From assembly GCA_005406025.1 (NCBI GenBank), contig BGZK01000007.1, forward strand, positions 930,001 through 994,000: a DNA stretch of 64,000 bases. The letters run 5' to 3'. The position numbers and the translations under genes were made by a program. Origin of the DNA: Eumeta japonica. Taxonomy: Eukaryota > Arthropoda > Insecta > Lepidoptera > Psychidae. A model generated the notes under the pieces. The model made no database searches, had not been told where the DNA came from, and was given only the letters and a program-made list of their open reading frames with translations. Below are positions 48,072 to 58,289 of the stretch, one piece after another. The stretch's first letter is position 1. Each line of letters opens with the position of its first letter.

Positions 48072-48120
48072 GTAACACTCTATCGAAACGTCATCGAACT
48101 GGCATAGTTGCATGATCTAA
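47275..48120. repeat. AT-rich stretch with an (AT)n microsatellite
   Basis: Positions 48,025-48,065 are a clean (AT)n run. The rest has no gene; the minus frame 47,878-48,078 includes the microsatellite and is spurious. Confidence 0.8.
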
Positions 48121-48525
48121 ATGCTAATGCGCCCGTATACGTGCGGCCTCACTTTTTCCGTGTTTTCGCGACTTCCAATTACGAAAGTAGTAAAAGGCAC
48201 AATCAGCATCAGAATCGTTTCATTTCCTCGCGAAATTAACGCTTTCGTGCGGCCTGAGGCGGGGGGCGGGGGCGGGCGGCGCACGCCCTGTAATCCTCCC
48301 GGCGATTTCATTTACATACGTACACGTCGGTACACAGAAAGCCGACGACGACTCGCGACATCCGATAGCTCCGGCGGGAGCGAAAGGTCTAGAACTTTTC
48401 AATATTCGATACTTTTTCCCGAAGATTCCCCGTCATGCCGAGAATTCGCAATAAATTAGCGAGAGGCTGTCGCGGGCGCGCCGCCCGAAATTCGACCCGC
48501 CTGCGAACTCGCCACACAATGTTAT
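48120..48525. other. GC-rich non-coding island
   Basis: CpG-dense with GCGGGGGGCGGGGGCGGGCG near 48,260 and GTCGCGGGCGCGCCGCCC near 48,468. It leaves a 112-codon plus frame (48,121-48,459) and minus frames open by composition; no domain is recognised. Candidate regulatory element. Confidence 0.35.
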
Positions 48526-49299
48526 GAATAATGAAGTTGCTTCAGAAACTCTTATTATTCTTGCATTAAGTTTTTATTTTAAGATTGTATGTACAGCATT
48601 TTTACTATGATGATCTTAAAAGCGGTGTTAAAGTTTTATACAAGTGAGATAGAGCTTGGTTTATCTTTATAAGATTTTATTTAATACATATTTGTTACAG
48701 TATGAAAGTTGGAAAAACTACCGGATATGATAGTGCTTCTTCTGAGATGCTGAGGGGCGGTGGGAGTATAATGACAAGCCAGCTGCACCAGCGCTTTAAC
48801 AAATGCTGGAAAAGCCTTAAGGTACCAATGACTGGTGTAAACCAGTCATTATACCCCTCTATAAAGGGAAAGGCTCACTATAGGTTTGCACAAATTACCG
48901 CCCTATAAGCCTCCTTAGCGTCGTTAGTAAACTGTATGTGGAAATCATTACCGAAAGATTAGGGAATGAGACTGAAAATAAAAGTACAAGCGGGATTTCG
49001 AAAAGGAAGGCCAAAAGGTTTTCTGTATTTTATTAGATCTAAAAAAAGCTTATGATAGAGTGATCTATGGAAAACCTCATTTCGTGCATAGTGTGAGTAG
49101 CGAATTGATACAGGCACTTCTATCCCTATACTGGGGCTCTAGTGCTTACATCAGAATAAATGGCGCATAATAATATACTGATTGGTTTGATATCCGCAGG
49201 GGTATCAGACAAGGACGTGTAGCATCACCGTGGCTGTTCAACCTATTCATGGGTAGCTATATGTATTAGGGCGTCCCTTATATGGCAAAAAAGTTTTTT

Positions 49300-52092
49300 T
49301 TTAGAATTTCGAAACGCATACCCTCTACTTTTTTTATAAATGCTAAAATGTACTTAAATATGAAATTTCATATTTGTAGCATGATTGCAACCCGTGCCGA
49401 CCGAGCTCTAAAGTTTAATAAAAAATGGTGTTTTGGCCTGACATTTTGGTTTCATCCAAAACTAATTAAAATGCAACAAATAAAGTAAATATGAGTAAGA
49501 ATAAAATAAAATCAACATAAACTTTTATTTAAATACAAGTTATAATAATAATTAATTAGGGTAACTTCTCTTTAGTGTAGTTTTTTTACAGTCAGTTTCT
49601 TTGCAGATTTCTATGTTCCTGAACACAACGCAACAAAAACTGTTTTTGCTCTTCTTCAGCCGTGATAAATCCATTAAAATCTTGCATTAATTTAACAGCT
49701 CTTTCAGCAGTGTCATTTACGACCTTCAAACGTCTTATTCGTCTTCTAGCTTCCAAAAAAGTAGGATTGTCACCCCAAGAAGATACATCCTCCCGAAGAA
49801 AACTGTCGTCGATCTGCAGTCGTGATAGAAATTGTTTGCTTCTTTGAGTCACAAAATCATCCAGCGTCATATCTGAAAGAAAAAAAAACAGTTTAAAAAC
49901 AAAAAGTAAGCCACGAAACTTTGAAAAAGAAAGACTAAAAGCTTACGAAATGTAATTTCTCCCTTCGATGGGGTATAACGTTTGGCGGAATCTGAACTTT
50001 CATCTCTGTTTAAATTATTAATCATTTTTGTCTTGGTTTTGAAATCAACTTCTTCATCAAAGAGTGATAACATGACTGTTTCTTCACACAAATACCATAA
50101 ATAATGAACAAACTGCTTATGGATGCCTTGGAACTTTTCGCGTCTACTTTTTCATATTCTTTTAGAGCTTTCAAAAAGCATAAGTCTTGATTAGGTGCTT
50201 TAATTGCCACTGTGCATTCGGGCCAAGGTTTAGTATACAAGGTGACGATAAATAAGCAAACATCTTGTAGAGCATTTTTGCCCTTTGCAGTAATTTTAAG
50301 TTGCGATTGAAGCAAACATTTTTTTATAGAATAGATCGCTCTCGCCATCCATCGCGCTTGATGCAAAGCTCCAGGGGGCCTGAGTTTTAGTTTATTCTCT
50401 GTATCTCCTCCTAAGAACACAACGCATAGTTCCACCAATTCGCGGTAATCGTTTCTAATAAAAGGTTTTTCCAGTTCAGTCTTATAAAAAGTTAACAAAG
50501 ATGTAATTTTTGTCTCAGCAATATGTGCTTTAACGAAATTCAGAGGTGGCTCAATATTATCGGTGTTAATATTTTTCCATTTATCTCTTAACTTTTTTAA
50601 AATTGGAATATCTGGGCTACTTGTAATTTGCTTTACTTTGGTTTCAAAAACAGCTTTAAGGACCAACTCATAAATATGATGACGGCAAGCAAAAAGCAGT
50701 AATTCCCTTTCTAAAGTCTGCTCCAAAATAGCACAAGCTCCACTGAAACGGCCAGTATTTGAAGCTGTTGTATAGCAGCACATTATCTGTACTTTATCAT
50801 GGAGGTTCCAGTCAAAGAGTGCAGTTGAAATGGCTTTAGCTTGATGTTTTCCAGAAGAACTCTCTAATTTTGGCACTGCAAGAAGCTGTTCTCTATCGTC
50901 AAATGAAGCAATAATTGGCAAGCGTTCTTTTTGAACTTCGTACATCCAATCCAGGTAATAGTTTTCCATCCCAATGGACTGTGACTACGTCAGGCAAATT
51001 ATTCTGGAAGTCAGTTTTTATTGCTTCTGCCTGGATTTTCTCGCCTGAGTACGAATTCGCTGAATCAAAGATTTGTTAATAGGAAAATCATCGCTGTTCA
51101 GACCAAGCGCTTCTACAAACGCATGGAGAATGTAAACCGAGTCTCTTATACTTAATTGGCATCGATCTAAAGCTGCTACCAGTTTAGGAGTTATGAAACT
51201 TTTCATACCTCTTTTAGAACTTTTTTCAGGGCAGGGAATCTGAGTACTAAGTTCCGAGTTCGAAATCTGTTCCTCATCCGAATTCTCCAGACATTCCAAG
51301 CTATCTATCGAAGAAGTAGATGCAACAGCCAATAATTCTCTTTGTTTTACCTTTCTTTCCTCTTCTTCCAATCGTCTTTGCCTAACTCGTTCTTCTTTCT
51401 CCGCCAATTTTTTTGTCAATTCCACCTAAGCATCCCGGTTGACCTGCCTCTCTCTGTTTCCTTAAAAAATCTTTGTCTTCCTCTATCTTCATTCTGTCAG
51501 AAGGCATCAGCATGTGCAATATCAAATAAGTTATCAAGGTCTTTTACAAAATTATTTTCACGGTTCTTGAACGTCACCTGAGTTTTCTTACAGTTTTTTT
51601 GCAGCTCCCTCCAAACATGATATAAATCAACAAGTTTCTTCACGCAGTTAGAAATGCCTTCGTAGAATTCTGGCTTTTCCAAAATATAATGCACTCTCTT
51701 ATAACAAGATTCGCACTTTCACTAACAGTCAGCTTGACTTCACGTATATTGTAAAATAAAACGGTGAGAACTTGTCGATTAGATGGTAATTTTGCACCAT
51801 TTATCTGGTGGCAGCAGTCCGATAAGGTAAATATTTTGTTTATCACTTCGTAATTCCACAGACATCTTCACACAATAAACAACAACGCACTAATAATGTT
51901 AGAAATCACGTGTGAAATGACAATTGAAACTCGCAGTAACAGGTCGCAGCGCTGCACCCGCGCAACTTGTATGGACAAGTTAAAAACTCAAGTCGGCACG
52001 GGTTATCGTTTATAAATCGGGCTAATATTTATTTCTGTACTATATGAGGTCAAAACAAAAGTTTTTAGAAGGTATGCGTAAAAATATATTGA
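49300..52092 (-). mobile_element. DNA transposon with long inverted termini, superfamily unassigned
   Basis: It splits the retrotransposon above. Two short motifs recur in inverted form at each end with identical spacing. ACGCATACCCTCTA at 49,314 pairs with its near complement at 52,066-52,079; ACCCGTGCCGACCGAG at 49,390 pairs with 51,988-52,003. Both inner motifs lie 76 bp from the outer ones, so the element has imperfect terminal inverted repeats of at least about 90 bp. The outermost bases are unclear: the left side has an extra GGCGTCCCTTATATGGC stretch that may be the true end. Coding lies on the minus strand. Target duplications were not identified. Confidence 0.75.
49592..51846 (-). 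pseudogene. Transposase-like gene of the DNA transposon
   Basis: Minus-strand pieces in order: 51,846-51,497 with a CHQINGAKLPSNRQVL start region and RELQKNCKKTQVTFKNRE, ending in LDNLFDIAHADA; 51,425-51,018, charged and coiled-coil-like at its start (EKEERVRQRRLEEEERKVKQ); 50,969-50,022, the best preserved core (315 codons), with SFDDREQLLAVPKLESSSGK, TTASNTGRFSGACAILEQ and RPPGALHQARWMARAIYSIK; 50,091-49,592, the C-terminal part. Homologous blocks (FDIAHADA, PGA.HQARWMA..IY) occur, as I remember, in many uncharacterised animal proteins of transposon origin. No DDE triad can be assigned by eye. Frame changes between pieces could be introns or damage. Confidence 0.6.
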
Positions 52093-52526
52093 CATTGAAC
52101 GGGCTGCAGAAGATGATAAATTAAATGAATGATTTTGTTAAGAAAAGGGGTATGAAAGTAAACGTCGGCCATACTAAGGTGATGGTGTTTTAAAGAGGCG
52201 AAAGCACGACTGAATGCTTAATAAAGTGAAATAAAGTGAATGGGACCTTGCTCGTAATTATGAATGGTTAAAGCGTCACACGACAAGCGCGCTGGAGTCC
52301 CAACCCCTGCGCTGGTAGTGAAAGTTGAGTATGGCAAAGGAAAAACAAAAGTAGGATCAATGCAGTGGAAATGCGATTTCCGCGTAGTATATACGGATTG
52401 TCTCAGAAAGATAGATGTAGAAACAGTGATGTTAAAGAACGATGTGGTTTGAATGAAAATGTGGCGACTAGAGTAGATAGATGTATGTTGCGGTGGTTTG
52501 GCAATCTGGAAAGGATAAATGAAAGT

Positions 52527-52731
52527 TGTTATATAATTAAGTAAATTAATAACATTAGTCTCTAGAGTGTACAGTGTCTTTTCCTATAGAAACTCTTTTG
52601 TGAGTCGTCTGGCATGTTTTTATTTTTTAATCTATTGTCAAGCTTTACTTCACCCCGGTTGTTCTGATATAATGGTGTAGAATAAAACTTCATTAATTTT
52701 TCCTTGTTTAATTCGCTCATGCACAATAACA
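52527..52731 (+). repeat. 5' LTR of the copia element
   Basis: 205 bp. It differs from the 3' LTR by five substitutions and one single-base indel, about 97.5% identity, implying a fairly recent insertion by host standards. Confidence 0.95.
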
Positions 52732-52841
52732 TGGTAGAAGAGCGTGGTTGATAATAAAACTCAGTGCAAAGAAGATACAAATACAATACAATTGAAGTTA
52801 TACACACATGGGCGCGGCAGCGGAATAAAATTATCGTAAAA

Positions 52842-53700
52842 ATGTCTCAACAAGCAAAAATAGAAAACATAATAATACCTATTTTTGACGGTGCAAACTA
52901 TTCAACCTGGAAATGAAGGTTGGTAACTTTATTGGAATATAAAGAATGCAACGAGCCCGCCATTGGCATGATGCTTGATAAATATGAAAATACGGAGACG
53001 CTATTGAAAAAGAAGGATTTAATAGCAAGGATTATAATAATGAGTACCATTTCAGACAAACAACTTGAATATATTAGTGAATGCAAAACAGCATATGAAA
53101 TGATAAAAAAGTTTGATAAGATGTATTGACACAATCTACAGCTATGCAAATAACATGTAGAGGAAAAATAGAAGAGATTAAATTGAACAATTACAGAACA
53201 GTAGAAGATTTCTTTGTTGATTTTGAAAAAAACATTAATGAATTGAAAACGGCTGGAGGAAAAATAGATGAACTCGAGAAGTTGAGATACTTGCTCAGAG
53301 CTTTACCACCAAGCTATAGTTTTATTGGCGATTTTCTTGGTGTGATTCCTGATGAATAATGAACAGTTAACTATATGTGTTCTAAAATAAAAGAGAAGAA
53401 CATGACTACTAATGAATCTCAAAAAAAGAATGTGAGTATGTTTGCAACCAAAATCAAAATGCAATGCTTTACCTGTGAAAGACTGACCATCTTAATAAAG
53501 ACTGCTTGCATGGTCAAAAGAATAATTATGGACAACAAAGCTTTCAAGGAAGGTGCCAATCGAGCCAAGGTCAGCGAAGTCGACAGAGGGGTTGCAGCAG
53601 AAGTGGATTCTACAGAGGTCGCAGCCGAGGCAGAGGTTATTCTAGAGGTGGATCATCAAACTACCCTTCATCCGAGTGATGTACAGCTCAAGTGTGTAAT
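52842..53700 (+). pseudogene. Copia gag remnant
   Basis: A start at 52,842 gives MSQQAKIENII, then IPIFDGANYSTWK (the typical copia gag F.G.NY..W motif), followed at once by a TGA stop. The frame continues at 52,920-53,129 and 53,126-53,359 (LRYLLRALPPSYSFIGDFL). Near 53,465 a decayed zinc knuckle (CFTC followed by frameshifted residues) and an Arg/Gly-rich stretch are visible. It forms the particle shell in intact elements. Confidence 0.85.
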
Positions 53701-53940
53701 CCGGAAATAAATCAGATATCGAGGTATACTGAAAAGGACGAATTTAATAATAACAATGAAGTTAGTTGGCTTTTAGATAGTGGGTGTACCGATCACATAA
53801 TAAATAATGATACATATTTTTATAACTACGTAGATTTGAAAGTTCCTGTTGATGTGAAACTTCCAGATGGCAAAATATTAAAAGCTACAAAAGTAGGCAC
53901 GGTTAAATTTATTTCAAAAATATTATAATGAAAAACATGT
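53700..53940 (+). pseudogene. Copia aspartic protease remnant
   Basis: EVSWLLDSGCTDHIINND (53,759 onward) contains the catalytic DSG triplet in the copia-specific W.LDSG...H. context. The frame ends at a stop near 53,928. Confidence 0.9.
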
Positions 53941-54169
53941 AGATTTGAAAAATGTTTATTTTGTAGAAGGCATTAAGCAAAATTTATTGAGTTTTTCAAA
54001 GAAAACAAAAAGTTGTACAATAGTAGCCAAAATAGTGCAAAAGTTTATAATCAGACTAGAGAATTAATAGTTGTTGCTAATAAAACAAATAATTTATACC
54101 ATATGAAAGGTTTTGTATTGAAAAATGAAATGTGCACATTCAGTAAAATTGACTCAAAGGGAGTAATGG

Positions 54170-55030
54170 CATAGGGCACTTGGTCATGTTAATTTTCAAT
54201 ATTTAAATAAGTTAATAAATAATAAATTAGTAAATGGTTTGCCAGATAAGATTGAAAGCACGGAAAATAAAATGTTTGAATTGTATTAAAAGTAAAATGA
54301 CTAATGTACCTTTTAAAAATAATAGAACAAAGACTACTGAAATTTTGGAATTAATTCATACTGATTTGAATGGTTCACATAACACAGCGGGTTATGGTGG
54401 AGAAAAATACTTCTTGACATTTATCGATGATTATAGTAAATGCACAAGAATATTTTGTATTAAAAGTAAGGCTCAAGTTGCTAGATGTTTTATGGAATTT
54501 GTAAATTTAGTCGGAAATAAATTTAACGAAAGAGTCAAGAAAATACAGTGTGATAATGGCAAAGAATATTTAAATAAGGATATTTATAATTTTATAAGGG
54601 AAAAGGGTATAGAGTTATTACCATGTCTACCCTACGTTCATGAGCTAAATGAGGTAGCGGAAAGATATCATAGATCTGCTATAGATATAGGTAGGTGTTT
54701 AATGAGAGAAGCTAGAATTCATAGAAGGTATTGGCCTGGAGTAATAAAAACAGCAGCATATTTAAAAAATCGAACCATTGCAAATGCAATCGAAAATAAA
54801 ACTCCTTATGAGATATTTTTTTGGGATTAAACTAATGTAGAGCATTTAAAAATTTATGGAAGTAAAGCTTTTGTCAGGGTTCCTGAAGTTTTAAGAAAAA
54901 TCAAATGGGATGATAAGTCACAACTAGGGATTTTAGTGGGTTATAATGAAAATAGTTATCTAGTATTACTAAATAATAGAGTAATTAATGCTAGGCATGT
55001 ACAAATAGTTGAAGAAAATACTCAGCTGCA
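54170..55030 (+). pseudogene. Copia integrase remnant
   Basis: A zinc-binding H..LGHVNF..L region (54,175) and CLNCIKSKMT (54,275) precede the catalytic core in the open stretch 54,234-54,830: ELIHTDLNGSH (first Asp), FIDDYSKCTRIFCIKSK, IQCDNGKEYL (second Asp) and NEVAERYHRS (Glu; NGVAER usual). After a stop at 54,828 the C-terminal part continues with HLKIYGSKAFVRVP and GILVGYNENSYLVL. Catalytic residues survive but the frame does not. Confidence 0.92.
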
Positions 55031-55267
55031 ATATTTAAAACTGAATATGAAAGTGATGAAAATTTTGGAGATACAGAGAAGAATAGTACCGGTAATGATT
55101 TAAAAAATATTATAAATGATGATAATTTAAATGCTAGAGACAAGGATGTAGACGTAGAATCACCGAAAAGAAAGAGATGTCCGCCTTCTAGATATGGTAA
55201 ACCAGTTTCACATTATATATATGTAAACTATGTTGATGCAAATGTACCAAATACTTTTGAGGAGGCG

Positions 55268-55670
55268 ATGAAATCCAATGATCATAAACAATGGCAAATA
55301 GCAATGGATTTAGAAATAAATAGCTTAAATAAGAATAATACTTGGGAAATTTTTGAAAGGCCAAAAGATGAAAAGGTTATTGATGTAAAGTGGGTTTTTA
55401 GAAAGAAAAGCAATAATGTTTATAAAGCTAGTTTAGTTGTGAGAGGGTTCCAGCAAAAGGATTATATTGATAATGTTTACTCACCAGTAGGAAAAACGCA
55501 AACATTGAAAATTTTATTGTCATATAGTTGTAGAAATAATTTATTTGTAGAACAAGTGGATGTTGAGATTGCTTTTTTAAATGGTTAGGACAAGTCAGAA
55601 GTTTATGTAAATCAATCGAAAGGTTATGAAACTGGAGACAATAAAGTTTACAAATTTCAGAAGGCTCTCT
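55268..55670 (+). pseudogene. Copia reverse transcriptase, N-terminal part
   Basis: The frame has QWQIAMDLEINSLNKNNTW, then VKWVFRKKSN and VVRGFQQKDYIDNVYSPVGK, then EQVDVEIAFLNG (normally VDVKTAFLNG, first catalytic Asp). After a TAG it continues as KSEVYVNQSKGYE, and is cut near 55,670 by the insertion below. Confidence 0.92.
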
Positions 55671-56650
55671 TAGTGCAGGGCATAGTGGCGCATTCGTTGA
55701 AAAATTGTTTGAATTCATAATTTTTTTTTTACAATGTCCGGGAGGTCTTTCTGATTATAAAAGTGTAAGATGACACTTGATATCTTTTAACGTTATTGTT
55801 TAAACAACGAAAAGCTATATAGGCAAGAAAAAATACATTTTTTGCAATCAATTATTTTTTTTATATTCTTTATCTTATTTCAATTGGAAAAAGTCCTTAC
55901 ACCCATCATCGTATCTCCAACCCATTAATTGTTATAATTATTTTTTTTAATTGAAAATAGGCGAAATTCTTAATTTTCTTAAATTAAATAATACAACTTG
56001 AAAATTGAAATGTTATAACTTTTAATTTTTTATTAAAAATTTCAACCATATAATATTAAATAGCGTAAATAGATTTTAAAAATTTTGCTTATTTCTATGT
56101 TTTTTTTTACGTTATGACAATATGCTTCTTACGCGCATGCACTTTTGAGAGAGAAGTATTTTATTTCACTTTGTTGGGAAAAGAGGGGAAAGCTATTGAT
56201 GAAGCACGTAAAATTACATTCGAACGAACATTAGGGAAAGGAATAAACTTATTAAGAATTCCATGCACTTTGGATGCTTTAAAATTGCATACTGTATGAG
56301 CTCCATTTAAGGCTTATATTTGGAGAAATTCAGATAAACTTCAATATGAACCCTTAGATTTCTCTTGTTTTGGATATGTTCTGTGTGATAACTTAATTAA
56401 GCCATTGTATTTAACAAAACCGCCATTACCTAATGATTTAGCAAAACCGTGCAATTGTAGAAAAAAGTATACAACGAAAGCTTGTTCATGTCGAAAATTG
56501 AACTTGACGTGTATAGCGTTATGCCGATGTTCAATTGAATGTTGCGAAAATCAATTTCACGTTTAAATTAATAAACTGTACAAACAATAATTTAATAAGT
56601 TGAAAGATGTATATATTTGATAATTCAATTACATTCAATTGAACATCCAT
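55671..56650 (+). mobile_element. Insertion inside copia reverse transcriptase encoding a CXC-like peptide
   Basis: About 980 bp unrelated to copia replaces the expected continuation (KALYGLRQSP..) and copia resumes at about 56,655. The left end has TAGTGCAGGGCATAGTGGCG. The plus frame 56,114-56,299 (EGKAIDEARKITFERTLGKG) and the stretch after its stop lead to AKPCNCRKKYTTKACSCRKL and CIALCRCSIECCEN, a cysteine-rich C.C....C.C pattern like tesmin/TSO1 CXC motifs or the cysteine tails of certain insect transposon-derived proteins. Ends, inverted repeats and target duplication were not identified. Confidence 0.7.
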
Positions 56651-56654
56651 ATAG

Positions 56655-57696
56655 AACATCCTAGAGTATGGTATGATTGTTTTGTTAAATTTATAAAAAC
56701 ATTAAATTTTGTTAGAAGTAACTGTGATTACTGTTAATATGTAAAAAGAGCAAGCAAAGATCCAATATATATATTAATATTTGTTGATGATTTTTTAATT
56801 TGCTGTAAAGACAAAAACAAGAAGACAAGGTGAAAACAAGTTTATTGAAAAGATTCGCAGTGAAAGATTTAGGAAAAGTTAAAACCTACATTGGTATTGG
56901 TATTGATTATAGTGATGATAAAAAGGTATGACCTTAAATCAAAATGACTTTAAATCAAACAAAATATATTGGATTTTTGGCTGCAAAATATGGTCTGGAA
57001 AATAGTAAGCTATATGATGCACTAATGGAAACAAATTTAAAATTAGAGCAAGCTAGAGAAGTAGATGAAAGTATTAAATACAGAAATATAATAGTTGAAT
57101 TATTGTATATTAGTACAAGCACAAGGCCAGATATGGAATGTAGTGTTAATTATTTGAGTAGATACCAAAGTTGTTATAACTGAATACATTACAAATATGC
57201 AATGAGGGTCTTAAAATATCTGTATAAGACTATTAGATTGTATGGTAAATTCTGGTTATGTAGGGGATAATGTGGATAGAAAATCATCATCAGGTTTTAT
57301 TATTAGATTGTTTGGAAACTTAATTTATTAGAAAACACGTAAAAAAAGTACTGTAACTAAATGTTCAACTTTTGCAGAGTATATTGCTATGTCAAAGGCA
57401 GTTACAGAAGTGCTTTTTATAAGAAACTTGTTAAGTGAATCATTTGATATAAAATTTGGTAGTCCGATAAACTTGTATGGAGACAACTCTGGTGCAATTG
57501 CTATTGCAAAATATGGTAATTTTACAAAATATTCAAAGCACATCGAAGTGCAGTATCATTATATAAACGAGAACTACGAAAAGAAAATAATTAATATTGT
57601 AAAAATAGATTCAAATTGTAATTTGGCAGTCATGCTAACAAAAAGTCTAAATAGGACAAAGTTTTTGAAAAACAGATTAGGTTTAAAGATAATTTA
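56655..57696 (+). pseudogene. Copia reverse transcriptase C-terminal part and RNase H
   Basis: WYDCFVKFIKTLNFVRSN resumes the reverse transcriptase, and YILIFVDDFLICCKDKN carries the catalytic VDD box (YVDD usual). The frame 56,944-57,183 has MTLNQTKYIGFLAAKYG and STSTRPDMECSVNYLSRYQ. RNase H includes GFIIRLFGNLIY, a stop, then KCSTFAEYIAMSKAVTEVL, LYGDNSGAIAIAKYG and KHIEVQYHYINENYE to the stop at 57,694. Confidence 0.93.
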
Positions 57697-57770
57697 GTTT
57701 TTAATTTTAGTTAAGATCAGTTTGACATATTGTTTATATAAAAAGATAAGATTATAAATTTAAGGAGGCG

Positions 57771-57976
57771 TGTTATATAATTGAGTAAATTAATAACATT
57801 AGTCTCTAGAGTGTACAGTGTCTTTTCCTATAGAAACTCTTTTGTGAGTCGTCTGGCATGTTTTTATTTTTTAATCTATTGTCAAGCTTTACTTCACCCC
57901 CGGTTGTTCTGATATAATGGTCTAGAATAAAACTTCATTAATTTTTCCTTGTTTAATTTGCTCATCCACAACAACA
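57771..57976 (+). repeat. 3' LTR of the copia element
   Basis: 206 bp, matching 52,527-52,731 end to end, followed by the AAAGT target duplication. Confidence 0.95.
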
Positions 57977-58075
57977 AAAGTAGACTTGTCAGTCTACTTT
58001 CATTCATCCTTTCCCATTCCACACACATTCTATAGATTTCTTTTATGAAACAAATCTATAGATTGAATGTGTGTG
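57977..58075. repeat. Small fold-back duplication in the split retrotransposon
   Basis: Right after the copia insertion, AAAGTAGACT pairs with AGTCTACTTT (57,977-57,986 and 57,991-58,000, loop TGTC). The following 58,001-58,045 is the reverse complement of retrotransposon sequence lying on either side of it, and pairs again with CAAATCTATAG...GAATGTGTGTG (58,051-58,075). It is an inverted micro-duplication. Confidence 0.8.
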
Positions 58076-58289
58076 AAGGGAAGGTCGGCAAGGGTCGCCC
58101 TAGAAAATCTTATACAGACCATATTGGTGGCATATTTAAAAATGGTCAAATTTTAAGCACCCGAAACCGAAGCGCTTGCATAAAAAAAATTGGTGGATGT
58201 CAGTGAGGCAAGAAAGATATACAAAGATCGTACCGTGTGGAGGTCTATAATCTCTGCCTATCTTTCTCAAAAAATAGGCGTGAGTTCAT

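Larger units (their letters stand above)
52522..57981 (+). mobile_element. Full-length Ty1/copia LTR retrotransposon with 5-bp target duplication
   Basis: Terminal repeats 52,527-52,731 and 57,771-57,976 begin TGTTATATAATT and end ..ACA, and the element is flanked on both sides by AAAGT (52,522-52,526 and 57,977-57,981). A primer-binding site, TGGTAGAAGAGCGTGG, sits directly after the 5' LTR and resembles the 3' end of insect initiator Met tRNA. A purine tract, TAAGGAGGCG, precedes the 3' LTR. The order gag, protease, integrase, reverse transcriptase, RNase H places it in copia. Internal stops and one large insertion (55,671-56,650) inactivate it. Without that insertion it is about 4.5 kb. 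Confidence 0.95.

Noticed and set aside
48121..48459. 112-codon frame
   Set aside because: Composition-driven frame through a CpG-rich block, with poly-Gly from a G-run; no domain.
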